A DNA stretch of 64,000 nt from Epiperipatus broadwayi (Eukaryota; Onychophora; Udeonychophora; Euonychophora; Peripatidae), in the NCBI GenBank assembly GCA_028023455.1, contig JAQFVV010007242.1:1-64000 (forward strand), in the 5' to 3' direction. Positions 58,984 to 64,000 of the stretch are shown here, piece after piece (position 1 is the first letter of the stretch; each line of letters starts with the position of its first letter). The notes beneath the pieces were generated by a model, which saw nothing but the letters and a program-made list of their open reading frames with translations, had not been told where the DNA came from and searched no databases. A program made the position numbers and the translations under genes.

Positions 58984-61130
58984 GTTAAATAAAATAGTTT
59001 CTAAAAAGTTGTAAAACCTAATTAATTCTAAATTTAATTTAAAAAGAGGTTAAAAGCAAAAGGTATTTTCTTTTAATAATAATTAAAAGTGGAAATGACA
59101 TTCTAGAAAAAAATAATTAAAACATTTGCAGACAGATTGATAGATTAAATTAAGAAAATAAATAATTGACATGATTTAATTAAATTCAGGCTATTATTTC
59201 CAGGAAAAAATAAGAATTTGAAAAGAAGGTATTAGACAATAAGCCTCAGTGAAATTAATGTAGTTAGCTATAACCAATAAATCAAAGAATTCAAATGACA
59301 AGAGATGGATCCAAATTTTATTGATAAGAGCTCCAAACCATATAAATTTATATAGTGCTAAAATTACATTCATTAAGATTATTATATTCTGTTGCTTTGC
59401 CAGATCTATGATGCAAGAGTAGAGAAGCCTTTATCTGCTTCACTCTGTCAAGCTGACAGAGAGCAAGCTGAACCCCCATCCCTGAGTGCTGAAAAAGAAG
59501 CCATGAACAAGTGAAGAAACCACTCAAATATGTATCTATTATGTATCTATCTGAGATGAGTCAAAGTCTGATGACCAGTGCTATAGGAAGACCAGCCATT
59601 AAACCCAAATAAAATCACTGCTAAATCATTCTAATTCTGAAAGATTGTTTAAACCTTCATCAACCATAGCTATGGTTTTAAGAATAAGCTCTGCCAATAC
59701 CTAAAGATGAAACATGAAGTTTTGATGCTGAGAGAATATGAAATGTAAGCTAATCTTTAATTAATTATCTCCTATCTAAAGATATATGTTAGTAAATAGT
59801 TATTTATTTAATCTTTATGAACAAGTGTGGCAAGAGAATGTAGTTTGTTCTATTTATCGTGCCACAATTTAGTCAGTGATAATTGTATAAAATTACTTTA
59901 CAAAAGGCAATTAGCTTATAATTGCAATCTCTTGCCATGCTATTAAACTTTTGTATGTTAATTAAATCGGTTATTTTCACTTTAAAGCAATATCACAATC
60001 AGCAAGTAAATAAACTATGAATGAAATTCAATTGTGCTGTATACCCAAGCTAAATTAAGGTTATATTAAATAGATATGTTTGAGCCATCTATTCTTGTAT
60101 TTTGGGGTCATAGAAGTGATAGAAATGGGTGGCTGTTAACTGTTAATTTGGATTATGCTTGTTACACCTAAAACTCATTCTGGGGTGATATAAGTGATAG
60201 AAATGGGTGGCTGTTAACTGTTAATTCGGATTATGCTTGTTACACCTAAAACTCATTCTAATGTAACGCATTAGTATTAAATGATTTTAAAACCATTTGT
60301 GAACTGCTGGTCAATTACCTTCATCATTGGTTTAGGGCAGCGATGTGTGGTTGATGAAAAGTTGCTATCGTATATTATCTGCTTTATTTCATACATATTG
60401 TAGTGATACATTTGTGACTGCCGATCACTCATATATAGTATCAAATACTCTAAGGAGTAGTATGTGGTAGAAGTTTAATGCCTACTGTATGCATATAATT
60501 TATACATGCACTGCTTCTTGTTCAGAAACTATTGTAGTACAGATGTTATTTCCTGTATTTTACAATTACGTTATTATTTTATTTGCTTGCTAATATCATA
60601 ACTTGACATTGATCACAGTAATTAATTAGTTAAATCATTCTTCATTGATAGTATTGCATTAGCCTCATTTGGCAGAGTCGTTTAGTCTTAGAACAGGAAC
60701 AATGAGAGATGTGAGCGATTGGGCGTTAATGCAGTACATTGGAACCATTATACAACCAAATAATGGTAATAATATTCTACATTAGTAATTTTCAAATATT
60801 AATTGTTTTAAAATATTTAAATGTTACACAAATATATAAAGATTTAGAAAGATTTATTTACCATGAAGTAATTTATAGATCCATTGATTATAGTGCTATA
60901 TGTTATTTTGGATATATGTAAATAATTGTTTCTCTCATTATTTCTGGCAGTTTGTATTTGCAATCAATAACTTAAGTAAAAGAGTTAAGAGTTTCATGTT
61001 TCTTCCTGACCTTCGTGGGCTGTAATAAAAAAAAAATATCAGTCTGTGATATCAGAATGTAGAATGCACATATGGATTGCCCTTGGGTGATTTTTATGTG
61101 GGTTGCACAATTCTGTCACTGAACAATGAT
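58984..61130. other. AT-rich region, possible exon
   Basis: At 59404-59514 a 36-codon frame (IYDARVEKPLSASLCQADRE...) follows a good acceptor-like TTCTGTTGCTTTGCCAG and ends in TGA. It could be a terminal exon or part of an old repeat; I recognise no family. The rest shows nothing assignable apart from the duplication at 60.1 kb. Confidence 0.25.
60103..60258. repeat. 78-bp tandem duplication
   Basis: Two copies starting TGGGGT at 60103 and 60181, differing at a few bases. Confidence 0.9.
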
Positions 61131-61148
61131 AAAGATATGTGTAAGAGT

Positions 61149-61204
61149 TGTGATCTGGATTAACGGATGACTGTTGTTCAGCATGAAATGTGTATCTTGG
61201 GGCT
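61149..61204 (+). ncRNA. Hammerhead-like, family 3 relic
   Basis: GTGATCTGGATTAA, then CGGATGA (U4 changed), a TGTTG/CAGCA stem, GAAAT, GTGTATC, TTGG. It aligns with the 58-kb copies and is diverged. Confidence 0.5.
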
Positions 61205-63904
61205 CATACACCTTTTTCATGTCTTTGGTCTTATGTTTATGATTACATCCCTCTACATCGTGTTAAAAGTGGATGCATGAAAGTGATGTGGTGATAATTA
61301 CATTACAGAAATATTATGCCATTGATGAATTTGTTTATATGAAAACTAGAAAAACGTATTTAAAAATAATTATTTTAAATTGTAAAAGTAGTGCATATTT
61401 CCTATATAAATAAAACAATATTTATAAACAAATTTCGATTATATTTTCCACATCTACTTAAAAATTTGGAACTAACTGTCATTAGTTATAAAAAAAAAAT
61501 GTATGTTCATTTTTTTTTTTTTTTAGTATTAAACCATAATAATGTCTTTTATGTATATCCTTAAACTGTTGATAGAAATACTATGCACTCCTATGTTTTT
61601 TAAAAATAATTTTGCCTTTGTTGAGTGGTTCACTATAGCTGTTAAGTTTGACTATCAATAAGTGTTGCTACAGATATAGTCAGTTATGCTATTATGGTAG
61701 CATAATCATTAAATATCACACAAAATCCCCCCCCCATCATTCGGAAATGAAATTATAAACTTTTTTTTTTACATATGCAATCTTAATCCATCAATGAGTG
61801 TTGATGTGTGTGAATATAAATGTATATAGATAAGCATATAATAAAATATTTTATAACTCCGGAGATAACGAATATAAAACTTTTTTTTAATATATCAGTG
61901 TAATAATCGCATGATCATTTCTTTTAATGTCAGATGAATTATCGTTCAAATAAATTAATTATAGCTAGATCATTTTTACATTTGAAAACAGTTTCTCGAT
62001 GGCCTCCGTAACATCATTTGATATAAATGACAGCATTTCATGCTTGCTATTTATATAATTTTAAAATGTTGGGAATTAATTTTTTTTAAAATTTAAATTA
62101 TGTAAATAAATGGGAAAAAATTTCAAATAACTATAGAAATGTTTTAGACGCAACTTATTATTATACGGTCGTTTTTTTTTTTTTTAAAGATGAAGCTGCA
62201 TTGATATATATTAGATAGAAGTCATGCATATTTCATGCAAGTTTGTCTAAATCAATCTAAAGATACTGTCCCAAACTTCCTCTACTGCTGCAAGGCTAAT
62301 AAATCATAAAAAGACGCAACTGCATTAATAAAGTTTGGCTGAAATACTTTTACAGGCCCAGCTGTAGCTAGGAAGTGGGCAAGGTTTTGCCGTTTTCTTA
62401 TTGGTTTGTACCAACAACAGTTTAAGCAGCTTAAAAACAGGAAACCTATTTTTGCCTCACTGACGACTAATGGATTTATATAGTCAGTACTTTCATGATT
62501 ATGTAAATAATAAAAATTTTAAAACGATAATAAAAAATAAAATTTAGTTGATGAGAGGATAGACATTTCCAAATTTTTGAGAAATGCTTATTGGGAAGGG
62601 GGATATTTAATCACTGTAACATGAAGATTTTTTTTTAAAAAAGGATTATAATAAGAGAGATTGAGAAAATGAGTCTAAAAAAAAAAATTACACTGTGATT
62701 TTTAAATAAAAAAATAATTGTTGAAAATTGGTTATATGTCTTTTAATAACCATTAAGTTAAGAGTTGTTCAGTTTCTGCGGGAGTTTAAAATAAGACGAC
62801 GCTAGTAAAAAAATATAAAAAACGGATGGCAATTTCTTGACTAGTATAATAAACTTTAACGGGATAAAATATTTATATTAGTAAGCCAATAAAAGAAATA
62901 AATAAATTGAAATATACATCTTATTCTCATTTAAATACGATTGGTATTTTCTAGTAATGGAGTTTTTTTAATTTTTTATCGGTTATCAGAATTACCGTAA
63001 TAAGATTTTTTATTCCTAGTTGAATGCTATAAAATAACAGTATAATGATTTTTTTTTCTCAGCTAAATCTCTTTTTTGTAATTTAAATACATTATTTATA
63101 CAGTCCCGACTTAAAAATAACAAATATAAATTTAATATAGTTAGATATTAATTAAGTATTTTATTTATCTTATGGTCTTTTGACGCTACAAGCGATGTCT
63201 GAGACCCAAGTAACGTGCATACAATTCCATTTAGCCGACTATTTTTTCTTTATATTTCTTAGCGGGGAATATTTTGATTAATTTTTTTGCTCACCAGCAA
63301 CTTCTAGAATCTCGATAAGTCTGGTGCAAGTATAAAAAATGTTTGCGCCTTTTTAATAATTAAAATTTATGAGAAAAAAAAAGCGCAACGAATGTATATA
63401 TATAATATGTGCTAATGTATATATAAAAAAGTAAGATACGTAATTTTTTATAGCTTTAATATTATCACATATATTTTAATAACATAAAAAAGACATGAAG
63501 TCTATTCATGAAATCAAAATGTAGGGGTAACATGAAAGTTATAAGCGTATTATTCCACATAGAAAAGGAAATGGAGTTGAACCATTTTTCCATGCGATAT
63601 TTAATAATATTAGTAGATATATTTATTTTTCATTAAATGGGTTTAAAATAGTATAAATTCTAGCCTAAAAATATTTAGTAAATTGTAATAATATACATTT
63701 ATAAAAATAAAGTAACAATTATATAAATAACAAAAAATGTATGTTTTTTTTAAATAATTTACTTTGAATTTTATAAAACTTCAAAACTTTGTAGTGCCTT
63801 GAAGCTTCTTGTCTTGTTCCTATGGGCAGCAAAGCCTGTCAGTAAGCCATTCTTATCACTGATTTTACATCTCGGAGATAATAAATATAGAGAATTTGAA
63901 CTCA
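61205..63904. other. AT-rich region, possible regulatory block
   Basis: 62210-62480 is less AT-rich and non-repetitive. It contains octamer/POU-like CATGCATATTTCATGCAA, TAATAAATCATAAA and TAATGG motifs. That is a weak hint of a conserved non-coding element. No ORF above 60 codons is convincing. Confidence 0.25.
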
Positions 63905-64000
63905 GACTTTTAAGCCCCTTCACTATCCACACTATCTCATACTACCGATACACATGACCACACACATGCAGAAAAGATAAATGATCACCAATATACGTAT
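63905..64000 (-). repeat. Family 3 repeat, cut by window end
   Basis: The minus strand matches 58383-58460: TTGGTGATCATTTATCTTTT, then CACATG and GATAGTGTGGATAGTG. Any ribozyme core would lie beyond the window edge. Confidence 0.7.

Overview
The window is a repeat-dense, AT-rich stretch of an animal genome with no complete host gene that I can support. It holds many tRNA-derived SINEs, RTE-type LINEs with GAT-repeat tails, Penelope-like elements (PLEs) with GIY-YIG domains, hAT transposons and a Ty3-like gag. This mix suggests a lophotrochozoan, perhaps a mollusc such as a coleoid cephalopod. That assignment is inference, not proof.

Layout. 1-5292: a young non-autonomous LTR retrotransposon on the minus strand, with 1.56 kb LTRs, one gag gene and no pol. 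5.3-8.4 kb: a decayed LINE with a SINE inserted. 9.9-11.15 kb: a 69-bp minisatellite derived from a SINE. 11.9-13.8 kb: a three-level nest, a SINE inside an inverted-repeat element inside a PLE. 16.6-17.6 kb: an RTE fragment split by a fold-back element. 18.6-19.4, 24.0-25.3 and possibly 27.2-27.7 kb: PLE copies. 31.2 kb: an almost perfect 119-bp-arm palindrome. 36.2-37.8 kb: a hAT element with perfect 8-bp target duplications. 39.1 kb: a hAT MITE. 42.8-46.7 kb: a nearly full-length but decayed RTE LINE split by a second inverted-repeat element. 47.0-47.9 kb: another LINE relic. 50.9-51.8 kb: a 171-bp tandem array. 54.6-55.9 kb: a 1.27-kb palindromic composite. 58.2-59.0 kb: a tandem 477-bp repeat.

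The most interesting layer is a set of short non-coding elements that carry what look like type I hammerhead ribozymes. I see three sequence families with the same architecture: an outer stem I, an internal loop, an inner stem I, CTGATGA, stem II, GAAA, a 2-bp stem III, the cleavage triplet, then the other strand of stem I. Family 1 is a fold-back element present about nine times, flanked by 8-18-bp target duplications. Family 2 is a single hairpin locus at 52.7 kb. Family 3 is a tandem repeat at 58.3 kb in which both copies keep an intact core, with diverged relatives at 61.1 and 63.9 kb. The stems pair in each family although their sequences differ. This resembles the known retrozymes and PLE-linked hammerheads. 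The head-to-head palindromic arrangement of family 1, and the two larger inverted-repeat insertions (12.46-13.55 and 43.02-43.99 kb), are the less familiar part. PLE or RTE machinery, both present here as fossils, is a plausible mover; that is inference.

Nearly all protein-coding traces are broken. The gag frame is the longest intact reading frame that belongs to a recognisable gene.
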